A program made the position numbers and the translations under genes. From Austwickia sp. TVS 96-490-7B (GTDB taxonomy: Bacteria; Actinomycetota; Actinomycetes; Actinomycetales; Dermatophilaceae): a stretch of 64,000 bases of DNA. The notes beneath the pieces were generated by a model that did no database searches, had not been told where the DNA came from, and saw only the letters and a list, made by a program, of their open reading frames with translations. The DNA lies in assembly GCF_019331795.1 (NCBI RefSeq), contig NZ_JAHPZL010000008.1, positions 613,104-677,103 on the forward strand, given 5' to 3'. Position 1 is the first letter of the stretch. The number at the start of each line of letters is the position of its first letter. Positions 36,436 to 46,003 of this stretch are shown one piece after another.

Positions 36436-38055
36436 TCAGCGTCGCCGGTGGGCGCGCAAATAGGCGCGCAAGTCGTCGTACATCCCGTCAGCTCCAGAGA
36501 ATTCGACGACGTTACGGGCAGCGTCCAACCACGGCCCGATTGACGGGCGGATCTCCCCCAGCGCCGTCATGACGTCTCCCATGCCGATCAGTCGTGGCGC
36601 GCCTGAACGGACCCCGTCCATGAGGGCACGTTCAGCAGCGGAGTCGCAAATGTGGGCGATGTCGGCACCGGAATATCCCTCGGTATGCGCGGCCAGCACA
36701 CCGACATCGATGCCCTCCACTGGGCGGTCTTTGAGGTGGTAGTGGAAGATGGCCCGTCGGGCTGGCTCATCAGGGGGCAGGACCAGCACGGTGCGGTCCA
36801 GTCGTCCAGGGCGACGCAACGCCGGGTCAACATCCCAGGGCTGGTTGGTGGCGGCGAGGACAAAGACTCCGTCGTTGGCCCCGGAGATCCCGTCAAGCTC
36901 CGTGAGGAGTTGGTTCACGGCGGTCCGCATCGCCGTGTTCAGCATGGAGGCGCGTTTCTGTCCGAGCGCGTCAATCTCGTCGAGGAAAATCACGACTGGC
37001 GCTTCCCGCCGAGCCAGTTCAAACAGGTCGTGCAGATTGCGTTCACTGGCGCCAATCCACATGTCCAGGACATCGGACAGACCCACTGAGATGAACTTCG
37101 CGCCCAGCTCCCCCGCAACGGCTTTGGCCACGAAGGTTTTCCCACATCCCGGAGGCCCGTACAGCAGCAAGCCGCCGCGCAGGGATTTGCCGTATAGCCG
37201 GCGTAACTCCGGGTTGTGCATCGGCGCAAGGAAAGCCACGTGCAGACGTTCTTTGACGTGTTCCATCCCGCCGACGTCGGCGAGGGTGATGGCGCTGCTT
37301 TCGACGTCCCAGGCCGCGTTGTCCACAGCGTGGCTCGTCATCGCATGGTTGACAAACATCGGCTGCGCTAAATCCGCGACCTCCGACTCGGCTCTGCTCC
37401 AGTCAAAACCGGTGTACGACGCCGTATCGGGTCGGTACGGCGCGCTTCGCTCCTGCCAGTACGGCGGTGCGCTGACCGGCGGAGATGTCCCAGGTGAGCT
37501 GTGACCCATAGGACCAGCCGCAGGCGAGGGGCCGGAAATGAATTTCGGCATGGAGGATGTCGGCGGCGACATCGGAACGGGGGGCGCCGCAGCTGCCGGA
37601 GGCATTCCGGCCGCTGGTGCCGGATGTCCTGGTTGGATCATCGCGGTGTTTTGCACCATGGGCCCTGACGGGGGCATGCCCTGGCCAGGTGGCATGGACA
37701 TTCCGGGGGGGACCTGCTGACCCTGAGCCGACGGCATCACCGGCGGTTGCGGCATCATCGGTGGGGCGGCAGCGTGGTGGGCTGGAGGCGGCGCCGCCGA
37801 CATGGGCCCCTGAGTGGGCATCGGCATCCCGGCTGGTCCGAGTCCGGCGCCTCCGCCTAACGCTGCCTGCATGACGCGTTGGGCTCCGCTATGACCTGAG
37901 TCGCGTTGCAGCGCTGCCGCAGCATGCCCAATCGCTGCCCCGGTCTCACCGACAGCCAAGAGCAGCTCGGCCAGATGTACCCGTAACGGCACATCGTCCG
38001 GAGCTGCTGTCACCGCCGCAGTCAGGCTGGCGATCAGGGGGTCGGAGGTGCTCAC
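36436..38055 (-). CDS. AAA+ ATPase with TPR-like N-terminus and long Pro/Met-rich linker
   Basis: About 539 residues. An N-terminal helical part (about 1-60, VPLRVHLAELLLAVGETGAAIGHA) looks like TPR helices. A linker of about 150 residues very rich in Pro, Met, Ala and Gln follows. The C-terminal AAA+ module has Walker A GPPGCGKT, Walker B VVIFLDEIDALG, and the second region of homology DPALRRPGRLDR. It resembles CDC48/FtsH-class ATPases without the protease. The likely GTG start is 38055; a TTG at 38130 is the longest option. It sits directly after the TPR membrane gene, which suggests a joint job at the membrane. Confidence 0.85.
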   Translation of the reverse strand: MSTSDPLIASLTAAVTAAPDDVPLRVHLAELLLAVGETGAAIGHAAAALQRDSGHSGAQRVMQAALGGGAGLGPAGMPMPTQGPMSAAPPPAHHAAAPPMMPQPPVMPSAQGQQVPPGMSMPPGQGMPPSGPMVQNTAMIQPGHPAPAAGMPPAAAAPPVPMSPPTSSMPKFISGPSPAAGPMGHSSPGTSPPVSAPPYWQERSAPYRPDTASYTGFDWSRAESEVADLAQPMFVNHAMTSHAVDNAAWDVESSAITLADVGGMEHVKERLHVAFLAPMHNPELRRLYGKSLRGGLLLYGPPGCGKTFVAKAVAGELGAKFISVGLSDVLDMWIGASERNLHDLFELARREAPVVIFLDEIDALGQKRASMLNTAMRTAVNQLLTELDGISGANDGVFVLAATNQPWDVDPALRRPGRLDRTVLVLPPDEPARRAIFHYHLKDRPVEGIDVGVLAAHTEGYSGADIAHICDSAAERALMDGVRSGAPRLIGMGDVMTALGEIRPSIGPWLDAARNVVEFSGADGMYDDLRAYLRAHRRR

Positions 38056-38184
38056 CCGCACCAGGTTACGACCTACTCCTGACAACGCACCCTCAGGTGA
38101 GGTGAGCACCTCTGGTGACTTCTCTGACAACAGCGATCCCGCTATGCCACCCTGGCCTCACACATCACGAGGTCATCACCGCTC

Positions 38185-39243
38185 TCACAGCTCCGATGTC
38201 GTCCCTTCGACCGGTATCGATACTCCTGATGTGCCCCGCCACGGCCGGATGATTAACACCCACAACGCCGGGATCAACAACAGCGGCGGGAGCAGCGCAC
38301 AACAGACATAAGCGATCTGGAACCATCGCAACCGATCCACCCCCCGAGCCAAGATCGGCTCGTCGGCACGAAAACGACGCATCACAGGTCCGTCCTCCGG
38401 GCCCAGCACCCCCAGCAGAAACCCTCTGTCCTGGTTACCGATCCAAAAACGTCGCAGACAACCCACCACGGCGCAGAACCACGACACTTCCGGCGAGGGC
38501 ACAAATAACACCGCGATGAACACCATCATGAACGCGTCACTGCGGTAACGGGCCCGGAGCGCATTGGCCACCAGATCCCGAGCAGCCTGATTGATCATCG
38601 CGATCTCCTGAGGAGTGGTCGCGGAGACATCCGACAAGCTCCGGGTCCGGTCACCACCAATTGCCGAGACAATCGTCCAGGCCCGCTGCGCGTTGGGATT
38701 CGACGGATCCAAGCGCAAAGCCTCCTCAAGGTGGCTCAACGCCTCCGCCCGCCGTACCGGATCATCCAACAATGCCGACCGGGCATCAGCAGCAGCCAGA
38801 TGCGCCTGCGGCTCATGAGGTGCCAAGCGCACCGCCTCCGCCGCTGCCCGCAGGGCGTCCTCCTCCGCGCCGGGCACATCCGTCGCGGTGAACGCCACTG
38901 CATGATGGTGCAGCCAGTCCGAAGGGTCCAGGCGCACCGCTTCGATTGCCGCACGGTACGCCGCTTCGTGATCTCCGACGTCCCGCAATGAATAGGCCAA
39001 ATCGACATGGCTGATCGGGTCGTCAGGTGCCAGCGAGATCGCCACCTCGGCGTGTTCCAAGGCTCGCTTCGCCGCTCCGCTACATCGACAGGCCTCGCAC
39101 GCCAACCGGTGCAGGAACACATCCTGTGGGCTGCGAGCCAAAGCGGGGTCTAGGCAGGCTAAGGCGCTGTCGTAGCGTCCGGCCTGGATCAGCAGCGCAG
39201 CACGCTGCACGACCCGTTGGTTGTCCACCGGCACGCCGTCCAT
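38185..39243 (-). CDS. TPR protein with C-terminal membrane helices
   Basis: 352 residues. Five or six TPR motifs fill about residues 8-195 (for example GRYDSALACLDPALARSPQD, AAKRALEHAEVAISLAPDD and EALSHLEEALRLDPSN). One hydrophobic segment lies near 240-260 (AFMMVFIAVLFVPS) and another near 315-337 (FQIAYVCCALLPPLLLIPAL). Same strand as and upstream of the AAA+ gene (130 bases), which itself has TPR-like helices. Both likely act in one complex, with this one tethering it. No known function. Confidence 0.8.
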   Translation of the reverse strand: MDGVPVDNQRVVQRAALLIQAGRYDSALACLDPALARSPQDVFLHRLACEACRCSGAAKRALEHAEVAISLAPDDPISHVDLAYSLRDVGDHEAAYRAAIEAVRLDPSDWLHHHAVAFTATDVPGAEEDALRAAAEAVRLAPHEPQAHLAAADARSALLDDPVRRAEALSHLEEALRLDPSNPNAQRAWTIVSAIGGDRTRSLSDVSATTPQEIAMINQAARDLVANALRARYRSDAFMMVFIAVLFVPSPEVSWFCAVVGCLRRFWIGNQDRGFLLGVLGPEDGPVMRRFRADEPILARGVDRLRWFQIAYVCCALLPPLLLIPALWVLIIRPWRGTSGVSIPVEGTTSEL

Positions 39244-39278
39244 CGTAGGAACCGCCCGCTCTGCACACGAATCGTCTT

Positions 39279-39932
39279 CTAGCTCAGCTGCTCCCGCACA
39301 TCCTGCGCCAACAACCGGAACGCCTGGCCGCGGTGACTCAGCGCGTTCTTCTCCGCTGGGGAAAGCTCGGCGCTGGTGCGCCCATCCTCAATCTGCAGGA
39401 TGGGGTCATAACCAAACCCATTGCTCCCCCGTGGGGCGCGAGTGATCCGGCCGGGCATCCGACCCTCACGCACCACCGTGCGACATGCCGCCGGGTCTTC
39501 TGCCGTGGCGGGATCGACTGACGGGACCGCCAGACAGGCCGCACAGACAAACGCCGCCGTACGGTGCTCCTCCGGGACATCAGCGAGCTGAGCCAGTAGC
39601 AACTGAAGATTTGCCGAGTCATCACCGTGTCGCCCCGCCCACCGAGCGCTCAACACCCCTGGTGAACCTCCCAACACGTCGACAGCTAAGCCAGAGTCAT
39701 CTGCCAGCGCCGGAAGACCGGTGGCGGCCGCGGCTGTCGTGGCTTTCATCGTGGCGTTCTGCGCGAAGGTCACACCGGTCTCCACGACATCTGCGACTTC
39801 CGGGAAGGCCTCCATGCCCACCAGGTCCATCTGGAGCTCTGTCAGGACGTCAGCAAGGATGTCGCGCAACTCTCCGACCTTGCCTGGGTTTCGGGTCGCC
39901 AGGACCAGCCTGCGGGCCACAGCCGGGCTCAT
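39279..39932 (-). CDS. rdgB: RdgB/HAM1 non-canonical purine NTP pyrophosphatase
   Basis: 217 residues. It hydrolyses dITP, ITP and XTP to monophosphates, keeping them out of nucleic acids. Family motifs: [16 protein letters not shown] (binding N-terminus), [10 protein letters not shown] and [10 protein letters not shown] (metal and catalytic), [15 protein letters not shown] and LSHRGQAF. It overlaps rph by four bases (ATGA), a common actinobacterial order. Confidence 0.95.
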   Translation of the reverse strand: MSPAVARRLVLATRNPGKVGELRDILADVLTELQMDLVGMEAFPEVADVVETGVTFAQNATMKATTAAAATGLPALADDSGLAVDVLGGSPGVLSARWAGRHGDDSANLQLLLAQLADVPEEHRTAAFVCAACLAVPSVDPATAEDPAACRTVVREGRMPGRITRAPRGSNGFGYDPILQIEDGRTSAELSPAEKNALSHRGQAFRLLAQDVREQLS

Positions 39933-40675
39933 CGAGCACCGCCGGTCAGGTCAGCGGCGAGCGCTTCCTGCTGGAGCTCAGTCAACCGGGAGCAGCCGAT
40001 ACCAGCTAGGCCCAGCAGACCGTCCAAAAGAGTGCGATCGAACGGTTCGCCTTCCGCGGTGCCCTGGACTTCAACGAATCGACCATCCCCGGTCATGACA
40101 ACGTTCATGTCAGTGTCCGCGTCGACATCTTCGACATAGTCCAGGTCTAGGACCGGCACTCCTCCGACGACACCGACGCTGACCGCAGCGACCGAACCGG
40201 TCAAGACCTGCGCTGCCGGGCGGATTGCGCGGCGGGACTTTCCGGTCGCGATGGCATCGGCGAGCGCGACATAGGCCCCGGTGATCGCCGCGGTGCGCGT
40301 ACCGCCATCGGCCTGGAGGACATCACAGTCCAGGACGATGGTGTTTTCGCCGAGAGCGGTGGTGTCGACCACGGCCCGCAAGGAGCGGCCGATGAGTCGG
40401 GAGATCTCATGGGTGCGTCCGCCGATTTTTCCCTTGACCGACTCGCGATCACTGCGGGTGCCGGTCGCTCGGGGCAGCATCGCGTATTCCGCCGTGACCC
40501 AGCCTTTCCCCTGGCCTTTGAGCCATCGGGGGACGCCTTCGGTGAAACTCGCCGCGCACAGCACCCGGGTACGACCGAACTCGACCAGGACACTACCTTC
40601 GGCGTGATCGAGCCAGTGACGGGTGATGCGGATGTCGCGGAGGTGGTCGTTGGCTCGGCCATCGTGTCGGGTCAT
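39929..40675 (-). CDS. rph: Ribonuclease PH
   Basis: 248 residues. Phosphorolytic 3' exonuclease that trims tRNA and other RNAs. Family blocks: [43 protein letters not shown]-like region [35 protein letters not shown] and [18 protein letters not shown] with the metal-binding acids. The ATG at 40675 has GGTGGGG just upstream. Translationally coupled to rdgB. Confidence 0.96.
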   Translation of the reverse strand: MTRHDGRANDHLRDIRITRHWLDHAEGSVLVEFGRTRVLCAASFTEGVPRWLKGQGKGWVTAEYAMLPRATGTRSDRESVKGKIGGRTHEISRLIGRSLRAVVDTTALGENTIVLDCDVLQADGGTRTAAITGAYVALADAIATGKSRRAIRPAAQVLTGSVAAVSVGVVGGVPVLDLDYVEDVDADTDMNVVMTGDGRFVEVQGTAEGEPFDRTLLDGLLGLAGIGCSRLTELQQEALAADLTGGAR

Positions 40676-40747
40676 AGCCCCACCATATCGACGCACCCTG
40701 ACAGCTTGTGCTCGCCTCCGAGGGAGTCGTCGTACACTTCACCCTGC

Positions 40748-40829
40748 GCGGGAGTGGTGAAATTGGCAGACACGCAGGATTTAGGTTCCTGTGCCGACAG
40801 GCGTGAGGGTTCGAGTCCCTTCTCCCGCA
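40748..40829 (+). tRNA. tRNA-Leu(TAG)
   Basis: Class II tRNA of 82 nt. The acceptor stem is GCGGGAG paired with CTCCCGC, the anticodon TAG in ATTTAGG, the variable arm TGCCGACAGGCGT-like, and the T-arm has GGTTCGAGTCC. CCA not encoded. Confidence 0.94.
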
Positions 40830-40860
40830 CTGCTGGAGCAGCTGATGGAGGTGACATCCC

Positions 40861-41589
40861 GTGGCGGACCTGTCGCGGGACGGGTCGGGGTCAAAGGCCC
40901 CGGTGGTCCTCGTGGTCGACGACGAGCCACGGATGTCATCGCTGATTGGCTTCACCTTAGAAACGCACGGCATGCGCGTGTACACCGCCGCTGACACCGG
41001 CCACGCCTGGAATCTGGTCTGCTCTCATCGGGTGGATCTGGTGGTCCTGGACGTGATGATGCCCGGAGAATCAGGGCTGCATTTCTGCCGACGAATCCGT
41101 GAGCAATACGACATCCCAGTGATCCTGTTGACGGCGCTCGCAGAGATCGATCATCGGGTCGCCGGGCTGGAAGCGGGCGCTGATGATTACGTTTCCAAAC
41201 CGTTTAGCCCCCGCGAGTTGGCGTTGCGGGTGTCAGCTGTGCTGCGACGTCACGACTGCGGGGATCCGTGTGGGAATGGGGCCCAGAAGCGCCGTCTGGG
41301 CAGCCTGTCGTTGGATTTGCGGCGGCACCGGGTGACTGCGGGGGGTCGGGAGGTTCATCTGGCTCCAGGGGAATTCCTGTTGCTGATGGCGTTGAGTGAC
41401 CGGGTCGGCCGCACTGTCGATCCGATGGATCTGATTGAGGCGATGGGTCATGCCCGTGATCACACCGGCGCTGCAAGTGTCGTCAAAACAGCGGTGTATC
41501 GGTTGCGCGCCAAACTAGACCGAGTTGAGGGAGCCCCGTCGGTGGTGAGTGACCGCGGCGTAGGCTACCGCCTGGTTATACCGGATTGA
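40861..41589 (+). CDS. OmpR-family response regulator (orphan)
   Basis: 242 residues. The receiver has acidic pair D20 D21, phosphoacceptor D64 in VVLDVMMPG, and K113 in SKPFSPREL. The C-terminal winged helix contains HLAPGEFLLLMAL, SVVKTAVYRLRAKLD and SDRGVGYRLV. It is a DNA-binding activator or repressor. No histidine kinase is next to it. GGAGGTGA precedes the GTG at 40861. It lies 31 bases after tRNA-Leu and overlaps the next reverse gene by 14 bases at its 3' end. Confidence 0.93.
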   Translation: MADLSRDGSGSKAPVVLVVDDEPRMSSLIGFTLETHGMRVYTAADTGHAWNLVCSHRVDLVVLDVMMPGESGLHFCRRIREQYDIPVILLTALAEIDHRVAGLEAGADDYVSKPFSPRELALRVSAVLRRHDCGDPCGNGAQKRRLGSLSLDLRRHRVTAGGREVHLAPGEFLLLMALSDRVGRTVDPMDLIEAMGHARDHTGAASVVKTAVYRLRAKLDRVEGAPSVVSDRGVGYRLVIPD

Positions 41590-41938
41590 CCAGCGGATAT
41601 GGTGCTGACGGACCGTCGGCGTGCGCAGATGGGCGATGCAGGATGGCATGTCCGGGCCTGACCACAATCGTCTCGGGCTCACATCGAGCGACGCCGTCCA
41701 CGATCAAGGTGTAGCCATGCGGCATCAGAGGCGGCCACATCACGGTGACCTGAGGTTCTTCAGCAATATTGGCGCGGCTGCCGCTGCTGGCGGTCGAGAT
41801 CAGCACCTCGCCACCGACGCCCACCGGGTCGACGGCGACCACCTTGACCCGGCCCGCGCCAGACGTGGTTAACAGATAGCCTGCGCCGTATCGATCCAGG
41901 AGCGCAGCCAAGTCATCCAGAGGTACCGGGATGGTCAT
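41576..41938 (-). CDS. PNPOx-like flavin-binding-fold protein
   Basis: About 120 residues, a split-barrel protein of the pyridoxamine 5'-phosphate oxidase-like group. Visible: VPLDDLAALLDRYGAGYLLTT, VLISTASSGSRANIAEEPQVTVMWPP and a C-terminal half with VDGVARCEPETIVVRPGHAILHRP. Members bind FMN, F420 or haem; which one here cannot be told. The ATG at 41938 follows a longer frame that starts at 41962. It lies just after the MBL hydrolase (same strand). Confidence 0.78.
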   Translation of the reverse strand: MTIPVPLDDLAALLDRYGAGYLLTTSGAGRVKVVAVDPVGVGGEVLISTASSGSRANIAEEPQVTVMWPPLMPHGYTLIVDGVARCEPETIVVRPGHAILHRPSAHADGPSAPYPLVNPV

Positions 41939-41958
41939 AAGTGCAGCGTAAGCGACCC

Positions 41959-42726
41959 TCAAATGTGGTAGGTCGTCAACGGACGGCAGAGTTCGACAGC
42001 GCCCGGCCAGATCTGGGCCGCCTGATCCAGGCAGATCTGCGGGTCGTTCCAGGGCGGCAGGTGGGTGAGCATGAGACGACGTACGCCGGTCGCCTCAACA
42101 GCCGCACGGGCCGCCCTCAACCCCGTCAGATGAACTCCACGTGCCGTATCCCGACCTTCAACATAGGCGCAATCCATCAACGCAAGATCACAATCCCGCA
42201 ACAGATCACGCAGCCACGGCCCGTCATCGGTATCACCGGTATAAGCCAAGGTCCGCCCATCAGCCTCGACTCTCATCCCAAATGTCGTCGTGGGATGCGT
42301 CATGGAGAAAAACACGACCCGAAACGGCCCCACGGTGATCTCATCCAGATGGCTGACCTCACGAAAATCAAGAGTGCTATCGATCGATTCAGGACCGTCG
42401 GCGCCATAGGCACCCGCTATCCGTCGGGAAATCCCCGGCGGCCCCCACACCGGTAAACGAGCCTCAGGTGCGTACCCAGGACGATAGGTCCGAGCCACAT
42501 GCAACGAGCACAGATCCACACAATGATCGGGATGCAGATGCGACACCGCCACCGCATCCAACTCCTCCAGCTCAATGACCTGCTGCAACGGCCCCAACGA
42601 TCCATTACCCAGATCGAGGGCCATCGTCCACCGCCGCTCCGTATCGTCAACCTGGACGAGATAACACGACGCTGCCGACCCCGGCCCCGGAAGAGACCCC
42701 GAACACCCCACCGAGATCAGCCGCAT
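41959..42726 (-). CDS. MBL-fold metallo-hydrolase, RNase Z/PhnP-like
   Basis: About 255 residues. The metal motif is SHLHPDHCVDL, with further ligands in MTHPTTTFGM, YTGDTDDG and the C-terminal LTHLPPWND. This is the layout of ElaC/RNase Z-like beta-lactamase-fold hydrolases. The start at 42726 is supported by GGTGGGGGTG directly upstream and removes an unsupported 63-residue extension. It precedes rph-rdgB-like neighbours but its substrate is unknown. Confidence 0.85.
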   Translation of the reverse strand: MRLISVGCSGSLPGPGSAASCYLVQVDDTERRWTMALDLGNGSLGPLQQVIELEELDAVAVSHLHPDHCVDLCSLHVARTYRPGYAPEARLPVWGPPGISRRIAGAYGADGPESIDSTLDFREVSHLDEITVGPFRVVFFSMTHPTTTFGMRVEADGRTLAYTGDTDDGPWLRDLLRDCDLALMDCAYVEGRDTARGVHLTGLRAARAAVEATGVRRLMLTHLPPWNDPQICLDQAAQIWPGAVELCRPLTTYHI

Positions 42727-42781
42727 CACCCCCACCCGCCCATCAGCCGCCAGCGACAGGACACTCCAGCGCCGTGAGAAG

Positions 42782-43588
42782 TCATGACACTCGAGTCGAG
42801 CGAGCAGTGACGTCCTGGACCTCTGGCCCCAAGAACCGCCGAGCCAACCGAGCGAACTCGGTCGGATCCCCAGTGGTAGCGAACTCATGACGAGGATCAC
42901 CAGCGTCGGCAGCACGAAGCCGACCCAGATCAGCCAGCACCCGATACACGTCCTTAGCCGTCTCCTCCGCCGAGGACACCAAAGTCACCAAATCACCCAT
43001 CACATAACTAATCACCCCGGTCAGCAGCGGATAATGCGTACACCCGAGGATTAATGTGTCCACCCCCCGCGCAGCGACCGGATCAAGATATTCGTGCGCC
43101 ACAGCCAACAAGTCATCACCGCCAGTGACACCCTGCTCAACGAATTCCACAAACCGGGGGCAAGGCTGACTGACCACCCGCAAGTGCGGCGCAGCAGCAA
43201 ACGCATCCGGATAAGCGCGACTGTCATGAGTCCCCCGAGTGCTAATCACCCCGACAACCCCATTACGTGTCGCAGCAGCCGCTCGACGTACCGCAGGACG
43301 GATCACCTCCACCACCGGGACGTCGTACCGCTCACGGGCATCGTGCAGGACGGCCGCGCTCGCAGTGTTGCAGGCGATGACCAAAACTTTGACGCCTCGG
43401 TCGACGAGCGTGTCAAGGCATTCCAACGCATAGCGTCGGGTGTGTGCGATCGGACGAGGCCCGTACGGCGCCCGGGCCGTATCACCCATGTATGACACTG
43501 ACTCATAAGGGAGTTGGTCTAGCACTGCCCTGGCGACGGTCAGGCCGCCGTAGCCGGAGTCGAAGATACCGATCGGAGCGTCTACCAC
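42782..43588 (-). CDS. murI: Glutamate racemase
   Basis: 268 residues. Converts L-glutamate to D-glutamate for peptidoglycan. Two-cysteine catalytic pair: [12 protein letters not shown] and [10 protein letters not shown], with [16 protein letters not shown] at the N-terminus. The GTG at 43588 gives that N-terminus; the longer frame to 43720 has no sequence support. The MBL hydrolase follows after 55 bases on the same strand. Confidence 0.95.
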   Translation of the reverse strand: MVDAPIGIFDSGYGGLTVARAVLDQLPYESVSYMGDTARAPYGPRPIAHTRRYALECLDTLVDRGVKVLVIACNTASAAVLHDARERYDVPVVEVIRPAVRRAAAATRNGVVGVISTRGTHDSRAYPDAFAAAPHLRVVSQPCPRFVEFVEQGVTGGDDLLAVAHEYLDPVAARGVDTLILGCTHYPLLTGVISYVMGDLVTLVSSAEETAKDVYRVLADLGRLRAADAGDPRHEFATTGDPTEFARLARRFLGPEVQDVTARSTRVS

Positions 43589-43646
43589 GACGACGACTAT
43601 AGGCCGCTGTCGACAACCCCTCAGACCGCCCTGGAGCGGACTCCAC

Positions 43647-44333
43647 TCAGGCGGTGTCCTCATCCAAGCCTTCGAGCATGGCACTCGTGAGGCTTTCCTG
43701 AAGCCAGGTGAGGAAGTCATAGACCGCCATCAACCATTCTGTCCCAGCGTCGAGACGCCCCCGTGCCAGATCTCGTTCCAGCCGGTCACCGTCAGCGTCT
43801 GTGCGCAACCCGAGACGCTCGCCCACCACCAGTCGGACATCGGTCAATGCCACCGCCACGCTCCGAGCCTGCTCCTCATCCAGGGCGACCCTCGGGTCTT
43901 TTTCGTCGCGCAATGCCTCAATGGCCGTGGCGATCACCGTCGCTTTGCGGGCCCGCAGTCCAGGAGCAGACATCCGACGGAACTCTGCAGCAACCAAAGG
44001 GTCGTCACGATGCCCGTCCGGGAGCAGCCGATCCAGGGCGGGATCACGCTCCGGGTCGTCGAGATCGTCGTACGACGTGGGGACCGGCATCGCAGGCAGT
44101 GGTGCCGCTTCGGTCGACCCTGGAACACTCACCATCCCATCGAGTTCATCACCGAGGCGGGCCAGGCCGGCTTGGCGCAACATCATCTCAAACTCGTCCC
44201 CGCCCTCCGGGGCTGCTGTCGGCGGTGCCACTAATTCGTGCACCTGCTGAAACAACGAGATGATGAGGGACCGCTCCTCGGGATCAAGTTTCCCCACATA
44301 GTGGTCACCCTCCCGGTTGAACGCATACGCCAT
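43647..44333 (-). CDS. DUF2017 protein
   Basis: 228 residues, starting [27 protein letters not shown] and running through acid-rich helical sections ([23 protein letters not shown]). DUF2017 proteins lie next to clpS in many actinomycetes, as here (21 bases apart). Function unknown; a role near the Clp system is guilt by association. The ATG at 44333 is used; the longer frame starts at 44381. Confidence 0.86.
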   Translation of the reverse strand: MAYAFNREGDHYVGKLDPEERSLIISLFQQVHELVAPPTAAPEGGDEFEMMLRQAGLARLGDELDGMVSVPGSTEAAPLPAMPVPTSYDDLDDPERDPALDRLLPDGHRDDPLVAAEFRRMSAPGLRARKATVIATAIEALRDEKDPRVALDEEQARSVAVALTDVRLVVGERLGLRTDADGDRLERDLARGRLDAGTEWLMAVYDFLTWLQESLTSAMLEGLDEDTA

Positions 44334-44353
44334 CCCGGATCCCCTCTCTGCCT

Positions 44354-44644
44354 CTACTCGTCCTTGCCGAAGGTCGCCCACAGGCCATAACCGTGCAACG
44401 CCTCGGTGTGGCGTTCCATCTGCTCCCGGGGTCCACTGGCCACCACTGCTTTTCCCCGATGATGCACATCAAGCATCAGCAACTGAGCTTTCTCTTCGGA
44501 ATATCCGAAATAGCTCCGGAACACCCACGTCACATAACTCATCAGGTTGACCGGGTCGTTCCACACGATCGTGACCCACGGCGCAGCCAGGTCTGGGGTG
44601 GACTCCGCCAGCTCGAGTTCCTGACCAACGGGGGCAATCGACAT
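44354..44644 (-). CDS. clpS: ATP-dependent Clp protease adaptor ClpS
   Basis: 96 residues. ClpS hands N-degron substrates to ClpC/ClpAP. The substrate-binding core is clear: [41 protein letters not shown] and GYGLWATF. The start ATG at 44644 ([18 protein letters not shown]) is preceded by GGTGGA at very short spacing. Only 16 bases separate it from the divergent pncB start. Confidence 0.94.
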   Translation of the reverse strand: MSIAPVGQELELAESTPDLAAPWVTIVWNDPVNLMSYVTWVFRSYFGYSEEKAQLLMLDVHHRGKAVVASGPREQMERHTEALHGYGLWATFGKDE

Positions 44645-44660
44645 TCCACCACAATAGAGT

Positions 44661-45974
44661 GTGCCCGTGACCAGCACAGCCAGCACGGCACTCCGCACCG
44701 ACCACTACGAACTGACCATGCTTCAAGCCGCCCTGCACTCCGGGGCCGCTCATCGGCACAGTGTCTTCGAGCTGTTCGGGCGTCGACTCCCCGACGGTCG
44801 TCGCTACGGCGTCGTCGCCGGAGTCGGACGCATGTTGGAAGCCTTAAGCGAATTCAATTTCGGCCCAGAGGAACTCGAATTCCTGGAGAGTCAGCGGATC
44901 GTCGATTCCACCACCTTGGACTATCTGCGGGACTTCCGATTCACTGGCTCCATGTGGGGATACGCCGAAGGCGAGATCTACTTCCCCGGGTCTCCTCTGC
45001 TCATCGTCGAAGGCACCTTCGCCGAAGCCTGCATGCTCGAGACTCTGCTCCTCTCCATCTACAACCACGACTGCGCGATCGCCTCAGCCGCATCCCGGAT
45101 GGCTACCGCCGCCGGGGGGCGCCCCCTCATTGAGATGGGCTCCCGTCGTACCCACGAAGCTGCCGCCGTGGCCTGCGCCCGCGCCGCCTATGTTTGCGGC
45201 TTCGCTACCACTTCCAATCTCGAAGCCGCCCGTCGCTACGGCATTCCCAGCGCCGGTACCTCAGCTCACAGTTTCACGTTGCTGCACGACACCGAACGTG
45301 ACGCCTTCACCGCGCAGGTCACCAGCCTGGGGCGGAGCACCACCATCCTCGTCGACACGTACGACGTCGCTACCGCCGTACGCACCGCAGTGGACATCGC
45401 CGGAAATGACCTCGGTGCGGTGCGATTGGACTCGGGCGACCTCGTCACTCAAGCCCACGAAGTGCGCGCCCAGCTTGACGCCCTAGGAGCCACCAGTACC
45501 CGCATCGTGGTCACCTCCGATCTCGACGAACATGCCATCGCCGCGTTGGCCGCTGCCCCGGTCGACGCCTACGGAGTGGGCACCTCCCTGGTCACTGGAT
45601 CAGGCCACCCCACAGCAGGGCTGGTCTACAAGCTAGTTTCGCGCGCCGATGACACCGGCCGCTTGGTTGACGTCGCCAAGAAGAGCAAAGACAAGAACTC
45701 GGTCGGTGGCCGCAAACATGCCCTGCGCCGGGTCACTGAGTACGGCGACGCAGAGGCTGAGGTCATCGGCATCGGCGAACGACCCCTTCGAGACGACAAC
45801 GACCGTGATCTGCTCGTTGAGCTGGTCCGTGACGGTGATGTCATCGCGGACGCCAGCGCCAACGCCGGTCGGGCTCACCACAAACGGGCTTTAGCTGAAC
45901 TCCCCGCCGGAGCACGCCGTCTTTCTCGCGGAGAGCCAGTGATCCCCACTCTCTACCAGGACACCATCCGCTGA
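44661..45974 (+). CDS. pncB: Nicotinate phosphoribosyltransferase
   Basis: 437 residues. It makes nicotinate mononucleotide from nicotinate and PRPP, the first step of NAD salvage. Conserved: [13 protein letters not shown], the [10 protein letters not shown] loop with the phosphorylated His, [11 protein letters not shown] and [12 protein letters not shown] 44661 or 44667 can start it. A -10-like TAGAGT at 44655-44660 lies six bases before 44667, so a leaderless mRNA is possible. The pncA gene follows, giving the pathway from nicotinamide. Confidence 0.95.
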   Translation: MPVTSTASTALRTDHYELTMLQAALHSGAAHRHSVFELFGRRLPDGRRYGVVAGVGRMLEALSEFNFGPEELEFLESQRIVDSTTLDYLRDFRFTGSMWGYAEGEIYFPGSPLLIVEGTFAEACMLETLLLSIYNHDCAIASAASRMATAAGGRPLIEMGSRRTHEAAAVACARAAYVCGFATTSNLEAARRYGIPSAGTSAHSFTLLHDTERDAFTAQVTSLGRSTTILVDTYDVATAVRTAVDIAGNDLGAVRLDSGDLVTQAHEVRAQLDALGATSTRIVVTSDLDEHAIAALAAAPVDAYGVGTSLVTGSGHPTAGLVYKLVSRADDTGRLVDVAKKSKDKNSVGGRKHALRRVTEYGDAEAEVIGIGERPLRDDNDRDLLVELVRDGDVIADASANAGRAHHKRALAELPAGARRLSRGEPVIPTLYQDTIR

Positions 45975-46003
45975 CAGCCATGACCCACCCCGAGGAGGAC
46001 CCC

